A stretch of DNA of 64,000 nucleotides. Source: Teichococcus vastitatis (GTDB lineage Bacteria; Pseudomonadota; Alphaproteobacteria; Acetobacterales; Acetobacteraceae). Under the pieces are notes generated by a model that made no database searches, was not told the origin of the DNA, and was given only the letters and a program-made list of their open reading frames with translations. Both the position numbers and the translations under genes were made by a program. Below are positions 30,880 through 39,961 of the stretch, in pieces. The DNA lies in the NCBI RefSeq assembly GCF_003604215.1, contig NZ_QXGS01000002.1, forward strand, positions 372,001-436,000, written 5' to 3'. Within the stretch, counting starts at the first letter, position 1; every line of letters begins with the position of its first letter.

Positions 30880-31497
30880 ATGCAGCCGGTGGATCTGGCG
30901 CTCTGCCTCGCGGTGGACGTCTCGGCCAGCGTGGACTTCGCCGAGTTCGGGCTGATGATCGGCGGCCTGGCCGGCGCCTTCCGCGAGCCGGACATCGCCC
31001 GCGCCTGCGCCGCCGGGCCACGCGGCGCGGTGGCGGTGGCGGTGGTGTTCTGGTCCTCGGCGCAGGAGGTGGCGGTGCCCTGGGCGCGGCTGGACGGCCT
31101 GGCCGCGGCCACGGCCCTGGCGGACGCGATCGACAATGCGCCGCGCCTGCCGCAGCCCGGCGCCACCGCGCTGGGACCGGGCATGGCGGCCGGGCTGGCG
31201 CTGCTCGGCCGCTGCCCGGCCGAGGCGGGCCGGCTGGTGCTGGATGTCTCGGGGGATGGCGCGCACAACCAGGGCCGCGCGCCGGCGCCGGTGCGCGACC
31301 TGGGCGTGGCCGCCGGCGTCACCCTCAACGCCCTGGCGGTGCTGAACGAGGAGCCGGATCTGCTGTCGCATTACGAGGCCGAGGTGATCGGCGGCCCCGG
31401 CGCCTTTGCCATGAGCTGCGCCGATTACGCCGCTTTCGCCGAGGCCATCCGCCGCAAGCTGCGGCGGGAAATCGGCGGCGGCGGGCTGGTGGCCTGA
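30880..31497 (+). CDS. DUF1194 von Willebrand-like protein
   Basis: The 205-residue product has the DUF1194 pattern, a variant VWA fold. DVSASVD at about 13-19 is the metal-ion-binding DxSxS motif. LDVSGDGAHNQG near residue 120 is the second metal-loop motif. No signal peptide is seen, though many family members have one. ATG at 30880 is preceded by GGAG. Function unknown. It ends 4 bp from the convergent MscS gene. Confidence 0.78.
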   Translation: MQPVDLALCLAVDVSASVDFAEFGLMIGGLAGAFREPDIARACAAGPRGAVAVAVVFWSSAQEVAVPWARLDGLAAATALADAIDNAPRLPQPGATALGPGMAAGLALLGRCPAEAGRLVLDVSGDGAHNQGRAPAPVRDLGVAAGVTLNALAVLNEEPDLLSHYEAEVIGGPGAFAMSCADYAAFAEAIRRKLRREIGGGGLVA

Positions 31498-31501
31498 GGT
31501 C

Positions 31502-32626
31502 CTACTCGGCGGCCAGGGCGTCGTCGGCCCAGGCGGCGTCCTTGGGCAGGCGGCGGATCTCGGCGCGCTGGCGCGGCAGCGCGCCGGGATGCTCGGCCTG
31601 CAGCCACGCGATCATCTTCTCGCGCACCTCGCAGCGCAGGTCGAAGGTGCGGCCAGCATTGCGGGCGGACACCAGCATGCGGACCTGCATGGTCTCCGGG
31701 CTGAAATCGGTGACCTGCAGGTTCACCACCTGCCGGTCCCATAGCCGGGATTCGCGGGCGACCTCCTCCAGCTTGTGCCGCATGGCGCCGATCGGCGCGG
31801 AATAATCGACGTAGAGCATCACCGTGCCGATCAGGGAGGAGCTTTCGCGCGTCCAGTTCTGGAACGGTTTCTCGATAAAATACGACAAGGGCAGCACCAT
31901 CCGCCGCCAGTCCCACAGCCGCACCACGACATAGGTGGCGGTGATCTCCTCCACATTGCCCCATTCGCCTTCCACGATCACCGCGTCCTCCAACCGGATC
32001 GGCTGGGTGACGGCGAGCTGGATGCCGGCCACCAAATTCTTCAGCAGCGGCTGCAGCGCGAGGCCGAGCACGATGCCGGCGGCGCCGGCCGAGGCCAGCA
32101 GGGACACCCCGTATTGCCGCACCCCGTCGAAGGTCATCAGCGCGACCGAGGCGGTGATCAGCACGATCAGCACGTTGGCCACCCGCTTCAGGATGCGCGA
32201 CTGGGTGGTGTGCTTGCGGGCGAGGAGGTTGTCCTCCGAATCCAGCTTGAACCGGCGGAGGTAGATGGTGGTCCAGATGTGCAGCGCGGTCAGCGCCACC
32301 CAGCCCACCAGGCAGATGAAGCAGATCGCCAGGGCGTGCCGCACCACCCCGGCCTGGCCGGTGGTCAGCGGCGCGATGGTGGCGCCCACGCTCAGCGCCA
32401 CCACGATCAGCCCGAGCCGCACCGGCCCTTCGGTTCGCTGCACCAGGGAGCGCCAGAACAGCTCGCGGTCCTGCACCAGGCGGTTCAGGATGCGGAAGAT
32501 CACGCGATAGGCCAGCAGGGCCGGCAGCAGCGACACGGCCAGCACCGCCAGGCTGAGCAGCCAGTCCGGCAGCCAGGTCACCGAGGCGACCACATCCCGC
32601 GCGGTTTCGTCGAATTGGTCGAGCAA
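31502..32626 (-). CDS. MscS-family mechanosensitive ion channel
   Basis: Small-conductance channel that opens on osmotic down-shock. The 374-residue product has hydrophobic segments at about 18-42, 70-90, 95-120 and 150-165, then the pore helix GAAGIVLGLALQPLLKNLVAGIQ with the family glycine-alanine pattern. The beta-domain follows (IRLEDAVIVEGEWGNVEEI). The start codon is TTG at 32626, chosen because GGAGG lies five bases before it and no ATG in frame fits. It is convergent with DUF1194; their stops are 4 bp apart. Confidence 0.88.
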   Translation of the reverse strand: MLDQFDETARDVVASVTWLPDWLLSLAVLAVSLLPALLAYRVIFRILNRLVQDRELFWRSLVQRTEGPVRLGLIVVALSVGATIAPLTTGQAGVVRHALAICFICLVGWVALTALHIWTTIYLRRFKLDSEDNLLARKHTTQSRILKRVANVLIVLITASVALMTFDGVRQYGVSLLASAGAAGIVLGLALQPLLKNLVAGIQLAVTQPIRLEDAVIVEGEWGNVEEITATYVVVRLWDWRRMVLPLSYFIEKPFQNWTRESSSLIGTVMLYVDYSAPIGAMRHKLEEVARESRLWDRQVVNLQVTDFSPETMQVRMLVSARNAGRTFDLRCEVREKMIAWLQAEHPGALPRQRAEIRRLPKDAAWADDALAAE

Positions 32627-32815
32627 GCGCTCCTCCCTTTCGCCAGGAACCTCGGATCAGGGGCAAATGGGGCGGCGGCGGCATTTTTGCACCGCAGCAA
32701 CTCAGTTCGCCGAACAGGAGAGGCTGCGCCCGCCGGCGGTCGCGGCCGGATGGAACGCCGCCGCGCCAGGCTCCACACGCCGCCAGGGACGGCGCGGCGT
32801 GCCGCCCGGAGAGGC

Positions 32816-33331
32816 TCAGGGAAGGCTGCGGTCGGCCGCGCCCAGTCCGCGCTGCATCTGCACCACATCCAGCCAGCGGCCGAATTTCAGCCCCGCCGCG
32901 CGCAGGATGCCCACCTGCCGGAAGCCGAGCGACAGGTGCAGGCCGATCGAGCCTACATTCTCCGAATCGCCGATGATGGCGAAGATCTGCCGGTAGCCGG
33001 CCGCTTCCGCCCGCTGCAGCAGGGCGGCCACCAGCGACTTGCCGAGGCCCTGGCCATGCACGTCGTGGCGGACATAGATCGAATCCTCGGCCGAGTAGCG
33101 ATAGGCCGCGCGGTCGCGCAGCGGCGCGAAATAGGCGAAGCCCACCACCCCCTCGGCTTCCTCGGCCACCAGCCAGGCGCAGCCCTTCTCCCGGATGCGG
33201 GCGAGGCGGTCGGCCATCTCCGCCTCGCTGGGCGGCACCTCCTCGAAGGTGCCGGTGCCGTGCAGGACGTGATGGGCGTAGATCGCGGTGATCGCCGGCA
33301 GATCGGCAGGGGTCGCGTCACGCAGCGGCAT
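32816..33331 (-). CDS. GNAT N-acetyltransferase (phosphinothricin acetyltransferase-like)
   Basis: The 171-residue product has a complete GNAT fold: RDATPADLPAITAIYAHHV at the start and the acetyl-CoA loop VHGQGLGKSL (about 90-99). Its length and the N-terminal pattern resemble PAT/MddA (methionine sulfoximine and related acetylation). The substrate is not proved. The ATG at 33331 has GGAG ten bases upstream. Followed on the same strand, after 189 bp, by the MscS gene. Confidence 0.8.
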   Translation of the reverse strand: MPLRDATPADLPAITAIYAHHVLHGTGTFEEVPPSEAEMADRLARIREKGCAWLVAEEAEGVVGFAYFAPLRDRAAYRYSAEDSIYVRHDVHGQGLGKSLVAALLQRAEAAGYRQIFAIIGDSENVGSIGLHLSLGFRQVGILRAAGLKFGRWLDVVQMQRGLGAADRSLP

Positions 33332-33450
33332 GCAGTCGGTCTCCACCAGGTTTGCCCTTTCAGGGGTAGGCGCGGCGGCGGCGAACGGCAAGCCGTCAGC
33401 GGCCGCGCCCTCCGCCGGACCGGCGCGGGCGCGGCCGCCGCAGCGGGGCC

Positions 33451-34875
33451 TCAGCGCGTGCGCAGCAGGTCCGGCACGTGCAGCAGGATCAGCTCATTGT
33501 CATCGGCGCGGGCCAGGTGGCGGCCGGCGGAGAAGGGCAGGTTGTTGTCATTGCCGACGATGATGTGCTCGGCATCCACCACCGCCACGTCCTCGATGGT
33601 GAAGAAGGGAAAGGTGAAGCGCTCCTTCGGCACGGCGGCGGCGCGGTCGCCGTTCTGGCGCGACAGCCCCTCGGGGTCGCGGATGTCGAGCAGGTCGAGA
33701 TGCGCCAGCTTGCGCACGAAGCCCTCGGCATCGGGCGCGCCAAGATCCACCAGCGAGATGCGCTTCACCCTGGCCGGGGCGGGAAAGCAGCCCGGCGGGT
33801 TCCGGCCCTGTTGTCCCTCGGCCGCACAGGCGAGGGAGGCGTCGCCCTCGCCATTGTCGCGCTCGATGATCAGGGCGCGGCGCTCATCCACCATGTTGAA
33901 GTCGCCGATGGCGGTGACGCCCGGCTCCAGCCGCAGCTTCAGCGAACGGCCGGTCCAGTCGCCCCGGGCGGTGTCGAACTCCAGCATGCGCAGGAAGCCG
34001 CCTTCGGCCTGGTCGCTGTTCGCGTTGAACAACGGCTGCTCCAGCAACGCCCAGAGGCGGGAGCCGTCCGGCACCATCGCCATCCCCTCGTAGCCGCCCG
34101 AGCGGCGGACGCGGAAATCGGTGCCGGCGGTGGGCGTGGCGCCGACGAACAGGGCCGGGTGGTCGGGGCTGCGCAGCACCTGACCGTCGAGTCGGCTCTC
34201 CACCACCTGCTGCACGCGGCCCTCGGCATCGACGCGGATCAGGAAGGGGCCGAATTCCTCCCCGATCCAGAAGCCGGAGCCGTCGGGGAGGGGCTGGATG
34301 CTCTCGGGGTCGAAATCCGCCCCGGTGAGGTAGCGCTCGGCGGTGCCCTCATGGGCGATGCGGAACGGCACGCGGCGGTTCGGGTCGGACAGGAACACCG
34401 TCCGCTCCACCGCCACCTGCCCGCCCTGCGAGCCGGTCCGGAAGTCGGGGCGGATCTTGTGGAACATCAGCAGCGCGTCGCCGCTGTTGCGCTTGTTGCC
34501 GAAGCCGTTGTCGGTCAGCACCCAGAAGGCGCCCTGTTCCCCGTGAACCGGCTTGATGCCGGAGAAGCCCTGCACCGGCTGGCCGATGAAGGGCAGAGAG
34601 ATGCCGGTCGGCCGGCCCGCAGGCGCCGGGGCGGTGGTGCCAGGGATGCTGCCCGGCCGGTCCTGCCGCGCGGCGGCGGTGAACTTGCCGGACACCAGGG
34701 CATCACGCGGCGCGTCGGCCGGCGGCAGGGTCATGGAGAAGGCGGGCAGGATGGCGTGGCCGGCCAGCCGGGCCTCGACCTTGCGGTCGGTTGCGGCGCC
34801 GCCGGGAGCCGGCTGGGCGAGGGAAGCGCCGCCCAGCCCGATCAGGGCGGTGGCGGCCAGCAACAAGGTGCGCAT
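33451..34875 (-). CDS. Secreted esterase-like phytase-family protein
   Basis: The 474-residue product has a signal peptide (MRTLLLAATALIGLGGASLAQ) and the Phytase-like/esterase-like domain: FSGIKPVHG, DADPESIQPLPDGSGFWIGEEF-style blocks and EGMAMVPDGSRLWALLEQP. It probably folds as a beta-propeller and acts in the periplasm or outside. The exact substrate (phosphate ester or other) is unknown. The ATG at 34875 has GGAAAG nine bases upstream. An in-frame ATG at 34884 has its ribosome site directly against it and is less likely. Divided from GNAT (33331) by 119 bp. Confidence 0.78.
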   Translation of the reverse strand: MRTLLLAATALIGLGGASLAQPAPGGAATDRKVEARLAGHAILPAFSMTLPPADAPRDALVSGKFTAAARQDRPGSIPGTTAPAPAGRPTGISLPFIGQPVQGFSGIKPVHGEQGAFWVLTDNGFGNKRNSGDALLMFHKIRPDFRTGSQGGQVAVERTVFLSDPNRRVPFRIAHEGTAERYLTGADFDPESIQPLPDGSGFWIGEEFGPFLIRVDAEGRVQQVVESRLDGQVLRSPDHPALFVGATPTAGTDFRVRRSGGYEGMAMVPDGSRLWALLEQPLFNANSDQAEGGFLRMLEFDTARGDWTGRSLKLRLEPGVTAIGDFNMVDERRALIIERDNGEGDASLACAAEGQQGRNPPGCFPAPARVKRISLVDLGAPDAEGFVRKLAHLDLLDIRDPEGLSRQNGDRAAAVPKERFTFPFFTIEDVAVVDAEHIIVGNDNNLPFSAGRHLARADDNELILLHVPDLLRTR

Positions 34876-34972
34876 GAGGTCCATCTTTCCGTGCTGCCCC
34901 GTGCGGGGCGATGGGATGCGCTGTTACGGAGGCGGTGTTGCGGCCGCTTGACGGTTGCGTGACGAAACCGCG

Positions 34973-35998
34973 TCAGCGGGCGCGTGCCACCGTGTCCGCC
35001 ATCCGCGCGCCGCGCTGGCCGAGCCTCACCTCCGGCCCCGTGGTGCTGTCGCGCGCCGTCTGGTGCTCCATCTCGGCGTTCAGCTCGGCGCCGAGCAGCA
35101 CCACCATGGAGGACAGCCAGATCCAGGTCATGAAGCCGATCACCGCGCCGAGGGAGCCATAGGTCGCGTCGTAGTTGCTGAACCGGCTGACATAGATCGA
35201 GAAGCCGGAGGAGATGATGACCCACAGCACCGCCGCGACCATGCCGCCCCAGCTGACCCAGCGCCAGCGTGCCCGTTCGCGGCTCGGGCCGTAGCGGTAC
35301 AGCACCGCCAGCAGGCCGGTGATGATGGCCAGCAGCAGCGGCCAGCGCGACAGCCGCAGCAGCAGCTCGGTGGAGCCGCCGAGGCCCACGAAGTTCAGGG
35401 CCACAGGCAGGCCGACCACGGCGGCCAGCGCCAGCATCATGAACACCAGCGCGCCCAGGGTGAAGGTCAGGGTCACCACCGTCAGCTTGACGAAGGAGCG
35501 CTTCTCCTTCTCCTCGTAGACGATGTTCAGCGCGTCGAACATCGCCTTGGTGCCCTGATTGGCGGACCACAGCGCCACCAGCAGGCCGGTGATGGCGCCG
35601 AAGCCGAGCGCGCTCTTCTCCCCGGTGGTGAGGCGGACCAGCTGCTCGTCGATCAGCCGCATGCCGCTGTCCGGCACGAACCCGGAGAGCAGCTGCAGGT
35701 GCTTGCTGACGATCTGCGGGTCCGCCACCAGCCCGTAGAGTGACACCAGGGCGGTGATCGCCGGGAAGATCGACAGCAGCGAGTAGAACGTGATGCCGGC
35801 CGCCTCGGTCATCACCCGGTCGTTGTAGGCCTCGATGAAGGTGCGCTTGATGATGCTCCACCAGCCGCTCGCCGGGATCTGCGAGGGATGGGTGGCGCCC
35901 CGGCCCAGCTCCGCGGCCCTGGGCGGCGGCTCCGGCAAGGTGCCCTTTGCGGCCCGGATGGTTTCGCGGACCTGATGCAGCCTCTCGGTCTGGGACAT
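34973..35998 (-). CDS. YihY/BrkB-family inner-membrane protein
   Basis: The 341-residue product belongs to the YihY/virulence factor BrkB family. It has a soluble start of about 50 residues and about six TM segments. The marker AAGITFYSLLSIFPAITALV is near residue 65, and YGSLGAVIGFMTWIWLSSMVVLLGAELNAE is near the end. Despite the old 'RNase BN' label, no RNase activity is expected. ATG at 35998 has AGGA eight bases upstream. The frame is open to 36181 but overlaps the next gene. Confidence 0.85.
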   Translation of the reverse strand: MSQTERLHQVRETIRAAKGTLPEPPPRAAELGRGATHPSQIPASGWWSIIKRTFIEAYNDRVMTEAAGITFYSLLSIFPAITALVSLYGLVADPQIVSKHLQLLSGFVPDSGMRLIDEQLVRLTTGEKSALGFGAITGLLVALWSANQGTKAMFDALNIVYEEKEKRSFVKLTVVTLTFTLGALVFMMLALAAVVGLPVALNFVGLGGSTELLLRLSRWPLLLAIITGLLAVLYRYGPSRERARWRWVSWGGMVAAVLWVIISSGFSIYVSRFSNYDATYGSLGAVIGFMTWIWLSSMVVLLGAELNAEMEHQTARDSTTGPEVRLGQRGARMADTVARAR

Positions 35999-36077
35999 GG
36001 AGAGATCCTGGGATTTTCCTGGAGGGCGGTCGTTGCGGAAGGGCTCTGGCGTTACAACGAACGACCCCAGGCCTGGG

Positions 36078-36794
36078 TTACGCTTGCCCTTGCCGGAGGC
36101 TGCGGCGGGCGATCCCGCGATGGTCGAAATTCTCCTCGGCCAGCCAGGCAGCGATGGCGTCGCGGCGGGACGGCCATTCATCCTCCAGGATCGAGAACCA
36201 GGCAGTGTCGCGCCGCCGCCCCTTCACCACCAGATGCGCCCGGTGCTCGCCCTCAGGGACGAAGCCGAGGCGCGCGGCGGCCCGGCGGGACGGGGCGTTC
36301 AGCGCGTTGCACTTCCACACCAGCCGGCGGTAGCCGAGATCGTCCATGGCGTGCCGCATCAGCAGGAACATCGCCTCGGTGGCGGCGCGCGAGCGCTGCA
36401 TGCGGGGGGAGAACCAGATGTTGCCCAGCTCGATCGCGGCATGGGCCGGCTGGATCTCCATCAGCGTCAGCCAGCCGAGCGCCCGACCGGAAATATGCGG
36501 CCGCACCGCCCAGGCGATCGGGTCGTGCGTGGTGGCGAAGCCGCCCAGGAAGCGGCGGAAGGCGGCGGGGTCGGGAAACGGGCCGTAGCCCATATAGGCC
36601 CAGCTGTCGTCGGCGCCCTGCACCGCCTGCCACAGCTCCTCCGCGTGGCGGAGGCCGAGCGGCTCCAGCGTCACTGCGGCACCGCGATGCGGTACCCGCG
36701 CCGGCAGCGGCCGCGGCGTCGGGTCCACCTCCGGCCCGACCGGCAGGAGGGACAGGGATGCGGGCTCGGCGGTGGCGTCGGATGGCTTGCTCAT
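36078..36794 (-). CDS. GNAT acetyltransferase, RimJ/RimL-like
   Basis: The 238-residue product carries a GNAT domain at about 35-200. VTLEPLGLRHAEELWQAV and WFSPRMQRSRAATEAMFLL are typical of the RimJ/RimL-like group. GHRRLVWK-type text, here GYRRLVWKCNALN, is the motif before the substrate pocket. It has 35 extra residues at the N-terminus. The target is unknown. The start at 36794 has no clear ribosome site. It is divergent from fpr (114 bp). Confidence 0.75.
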   Translation of the reverse strand: MSKPSDATAEPASLSLLPVGPEVDPTPRPLPARVPHRGAAVTLEPLGLRHAEELWQAVQGADDSWAYMGYGPFPDPAAFRRFLGGFATTHDPIAWAVRPHISGRALGWLTLMEIQPAHAAIELGNIWFSPRMQRSRAATEAMFLLMRHAMDDLGYRRLVWKCNALNAPSRRAAARLGFVPEGEHRAHLVVKGRRRDTAWFSILEDEWPSRRDAIAAWLAEENFDHRGIARRSLRQGQA

Positions 36795-36908
36795 GATAGG
36801 CGAAGGCTCACCGCAACTGCGGCCGCATGCAAGCCGTGTCATGGTCCTGCCCCTGCCCCTGGGCCTCCGTGACTTGCCCGGCGCCCTGAGAAGGCCATTT
36901 CTTCGCCG

Positions 36909-37715
36909 ATGAACGCCGAAACCCGACCCGCTTGGAAATCCGCCCACCCGGCCTATTCCACCGAAACGGTGGAGCAGGTGCATCATTGGACGGATCGCCT
37001 GTTCTCGTTCCGCTGCACCCGCAACCCGAGCCTGCGCTTCACCGCCGGGCAATTCGTGATGCTGGGGCTGACGGTGGACGGCAAGCCGCTGGTGCGCGCT
37101 TATTCCGTGGCCTCGCCGCCCTGGGACGAGGGGCTGGAATTCCTGTCGATCAAGGTGCAGGACGGGCCGCTGACCAGCCGGCTGCAGCACATCCGCCCGG
37201 GCGACGAGGTGCTGGTGGGCCGCAAATCGGTCGGCACGCTGGTGATGGACGCGCTGCTGCCGGGCCGGACGCTGTGGCTCTACGGCACCGGCACCGGCCT
37301 CGCCCCCTTTCTGTCGCTGATCCGCGAGCCCGAGGTGTATGACCGGTTCAAGCGCGTGGTGCTGCTGCACGGCGTGCGCGAGGTCAAGGAGCTGGCCTAT
37401 GCCGAGATGATCGAGGCGCTGCCGCGGGACGAGGTGCTGGGCGAGCTGGTGGCCGGCAAGCTGCTCTACTACCCCACCGTGACGCGGCAGCCGTTCCGCA
37501 ACCAGGGCCGCGTCACCGACCTGATCCGCTCCGGCAAGCTGTTCGGCGATCTTGGCCTGCCCGCCTTCAACCCGGCGGAGGACCGCGTCATGCTGTGTGG
37601 CAGCCCCGAGATGCTGGCCGAAACCAAGGGCCTGCTGGAAGGCATGGGGTTCGAGGAAGGCGCCAACAGCCGCCCCGGCCATTACGTGATCGAGAAGGCC
37701 TTCGTGGAGAAGTAA
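36909..37715 (+). CDS. fpr: Ferredoxin/flavodoxin-NADP+ reductase
   Basis: FAD enzyme that moves electrons between NADPH and ferredoxin or flavodoxin. The 268-residue product has the FAD motif RAYSVASPP (about 69-77), the NADP loop YGTGTGLAPFLS (about 125-136), CGSPEM and the family end RPGHYVIEKAFVEK. This is the bacterial subclass I/II type without a long C-terminal tail. It is convergent with the catalase, and a perfect hairpin lies between. Confidence 0.93.
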   Translation: MNAETRPAWKSAHPAYSTETVEQVHHWTDRLFSFRCTRNPSLRFTAGQFVMLGLTVDGKPLVRAYSVASPPWDEGLEFLSIKVQDGPLTSRLQHIRPGDEVLVGRKSVGTLVMDALLPGRTLWLYGTGTGLAPFLSLIREPEVYDRFKRVVLLHGVREVKELAYAEMIEALPRDEVLGELVAGKLLYYPTVTRQPFRNQGRVTDLIRSGKLFGDLGLPAFNPAEDRVMLCGSPEMLAETKGLLEGMGFEEGANSRPGHYVIEKAFVEK

Positions 37716-37719
37716 CTGC

Positions 37720-37746
37720 CGCGGGAGGGGCGGCGCCCCTCCCGCG
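37720..37746. terminator. Perfect hairpin between fpr and catalase
   Basis: CGCGGGAGGGGC and GCCCCTCCCGCG pair over 12 bp with a GGC loop. It lies 4 bp from both stops and has no T-tract. Probable shared terminator. Confidence 0.7.
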
Positions 37747-37750
37747 ATCC

Positions 37751-39346
37751 TCAGTTCGCCGCCTGGCTCTGCGGGCCTTCTTCCGCCTTGCCGCTGCTGT
37801 AGGTCGGTCCCTGCCGCTTCTCGCCCGGTGCCGGGCGGTTCGGCAGCGGCGGCAGCGCCAGCGCCTTCTGCAGGTCGATCCCGGCGCCTTCCGCGACGCG
37901 GCGGCCGTAATCCTCGTCGCAATGCCACCAATGCCAGATCATGCGCAGCGCGATCGGCTCGGGGCATTCCTTCATGTCGGCGACCATGTTGGCGATCAGG
38001 TCGTCGCGCTCCCAATCCTCGAAGGAGCGGTAGCGGTCGCCGGCCTGCTTGTAGTCGTCGGTGGTGCGGGTGGTCTGGTAGCGGCCGAGATGGCCTTCCA
38101 CCCACTGGTGGTATTCCCGGGCCGGCTTCGGCGCTTCCTGCAGCCCGCCCATCATGCTGGGCTCGTAGTTGACGTGCTTGTTCTGGCCGCCGCGGTCCAC
38201 GTGATAGGCCATCATGCCGTCGCGCTGGTTGGTGTGGGCGCGGGCCTGTTCCTGCGGCGCGTTGATCGGCAGCTGCAGGTAGTTGGCGCCGACCCGGTAG
38301 CGCTGCGTGTCCGAGTAGGACAGGGTGCGGCCCTGCAGCATCTTGTCGTCCGAGAAATCGATGCCGTCCACCAGCACGCCGGTGCCGAAGGCGGATTGCT
38401 CGACCTCGGCGAAGAAGTCGTCCGGCGCGCGGTTCAGCACCATGCGGCCCACCGGCAGCAGCGGGAACTGGTCCTCCGGCCAGCGTTTGGTGTCGTCCAG
38501 CGGGTCGAAATCCAGCTCGTCATGCGGATCGTCCGACATCAGCTGCACGCAGAATTCCCATTCCGGGTATTCGCCGCGCTCGATGGCGTCGTACAGGTCG
38601 CGGGTGGCGTGGCCGGTGTCCTTGGCCTGCAGCTCCGCCGCCTGCTGGCTGGTCAGGTTGCGCACGCCCTGCTTCGGCACCCAGCTGAACTTCGCCAGAT
38701 GCGCGATGCCCTGGTCGTTAACCAGCTTGTAGGTGTTGACCGAGGAGCCTTCCATCTGCCGGTAATTGGCCGGGATGCCCCAGGGGCTCTTGACCCAGGT
38801 GACCATGTGCAGCGCCTCGGGGTGGTGCGCCACGAAGTCGTAGAAGCGCCAGGCTTCCTGCCGGTTGGTCACCGGGTCCGGCTTGAAGGCGTGGATCATG
38901 TCCGGGAACTTGATGGCGTCGCGGATGAAGAAGATCCGCAGGTTGTTGCCCACCAGGTCCCAGTTGCCGTCCACGGTCTTGAACTTGACCGCGAAGCCGC
39001 GCGGGTCGCGCGCCGTCTCGGGGCTGTCCTTGGCGCCGATCACGGTGGAGAAGCGCACGAAGAGCGGCGTCTGCACGCCCGTCTCGGTCAGCACGCGGGC
39101 CTTGGTGTACTTGGCCGCGGGCTCGTCGCCGATCTTGCCATAGGCCTCGAAATAGCCGTGCGCGCCGGCACCACGCGCATGCACCACGCGCTCCGGGATG
39201 CGCTCCCGGTCGAAATGCGTGATCTTCTCGATGAACTGGTAATTCTCAAGCGTCGCCGGGCCCCGCTCGCCAACGCTGCGCAGGCTCTGATTGTCGTAGA
39301 CAGGATGGCCCTGCCGCGTCGTCAGCACCTTGTGGTCTTCTGCCAT
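37751..39346 (-). CDS. Monofunctional heme catalase
   Basis: Breaks down hydrogen peroxide. The 531-residue product is normal for small-to-medium catalases. [18 protein letters not shown] contains the distal His56, [17 protein letters not shown] is the substrate channel block, and [14 protein letters not shown] (about 335-350) carries the heme-ligand tyrosine. No signal peptide. ATG at 39346; GGGA lies 12 bases upstream, and the frame is open to 39451. Upstream 217 bp are shared with a divergent small secreted protein. Confidence 0.94.
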   Translation of the reverse strand: MAEDHKVLTTRQGHPVYDNQSLRSVGERGPATLENYQFIEKITHFDRERIPERVVHARGAGAHGYFEAYGKIGDEPAAKYTKARVLTETGVQTPLFVRFSTVIGAKDSPETARDPRGFAVKFKTVDGNWDLVGNNLRIFFIRDAIKFPDMIHAFKPDPVTNRQEAWRFYDFVAHHPEALHMVTWVKSPWGIPANYRQMEGSSVNTYKLVNDQGIAHLAKFSWVPKQGVRNLTSQQAAELQAKDTGHATRDLYDAIERGEYPEWEFCVQLMSDDPHDELDFDPLDDTKRWPEDQFPLLPVGRMVLNRAPDDFFAEVEQSAFGTGVLVDGIDFSDDKMLQGRTLSYSDTQRYRVGANYLQLPINAPQEQARAHTNQRDGMMAYHVDRGGQNKHVNYEPSMMGGLQEAPKPAREYHQWVEGHLGRYQTTRTTDDYKQAGDRYRSFEDWERDDLIANMVADMKECPEPIALRMIWHWWHCDEDYGRRVAEGAGIDLQKALALPPLPNRPAPGEKRQGPTYSSGKAEEGPQSQAAN

Positions 39347-39563
39347 TCTGGTGTTGTCCCTTTTTTCGGTAGGGGTTTCTGCCTGAAACAACGGCCGAGT
39401 GCGGGATCGGTTCCCGTTCTCCCCGGCCGGTGGCCCTGGTTGCAGGGGCAACCCGGCAGGCCCGCTACACTTGGTTGCTGAGCGTGCGACACGGTGACAT
39501 GCCGCAGCCCTACATGTGTGGGGCTCCGGGGCCTCCCGGACAACAGAAAAAGGGGATCAAGAG

Positions 39564-39920
39564 ATGCGTAGATGGCTGATGCTGGGGGTGGGTGCCGCGT
39601 TCCTGGGAACCGCAGGCTTGGCCGCGGCGCAGCCCGCTCCCCCGGCGCCCCCCGGCGCGGAGGCCGCCCGCCCGGCACCCAGCGGCCCCGCACCCGGCGG
39701 CCCGGACGGCGCGCCGCATCGTGGCCCGGGCGGACGCGACGGGATGCGCGGCCCGCACGGCATGATGCATGGCCGGCATCATGCGCCGCCGGGCGCCAGC
39801 TTCGCCTTTCGCCGCGGCGACACCATGGTGCGGATCCAGTGCTCCGACCGGGAGCCGGTGCAGGCCTGCGTCGAGGCGGCCAACGCCTTGTTCGACAAGT
39901 TCAACGCCGCGCCGCGCTGA
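39564..39920 (+). CDS. Small secreted His/Pro/Gly-rich protein
   Basis: The 118-residue product has a signal peptide (MRRWLMLGVGAAFLGTAGLA, cut after AQ). A proline-, glycine- and histidine-rich middle follows (GRDGMRGPHGMMHGRHHAP), then FAFRRGDTMVRIQCSDREPV and two cysteines that could form a disulfide. The histidine stretch could bind metal. No family is recognised. Strong AGGGG ribosome site before the ATG at 39564. It lies beside the catalase and convergent with the amidohydrolase. Confidence 0.7.
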   Translation: MRRWLMLGVGAAFLGTAGLAAAQPAPPAPPGAEAARPAPSGPAPGGPDGAPHRGPGGRDGMRGPHGMMHGRHHAPPGASFAFRRGDTMVRIQCSDREPVQACVEAANALFDKFNAAPR

Positions 39921-39931
39921 ACCGCCGGGCC

Positions 39932-39957
39932 GGGGGGAGGGCGGAAGCGCCCCCCCC
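39932..39957. terminator. GC hairpin between convergent genes
   Basis: GGGGGG-A-GGGCG and CGCCC-C-CCCCC pair around GAAG with one mismatch, between the small secreted gene and the amidohydrolase. No T-tract. Confidence 0.5.
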
Positions 39958-39961
39958 GCGC

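Noticed and set aside
34973-35998. Ribonuclease BN annotation for the YihY gene
   Set aside because: That name arose from an old misassignment; the protein is a membrane protein with no nuclease motif.
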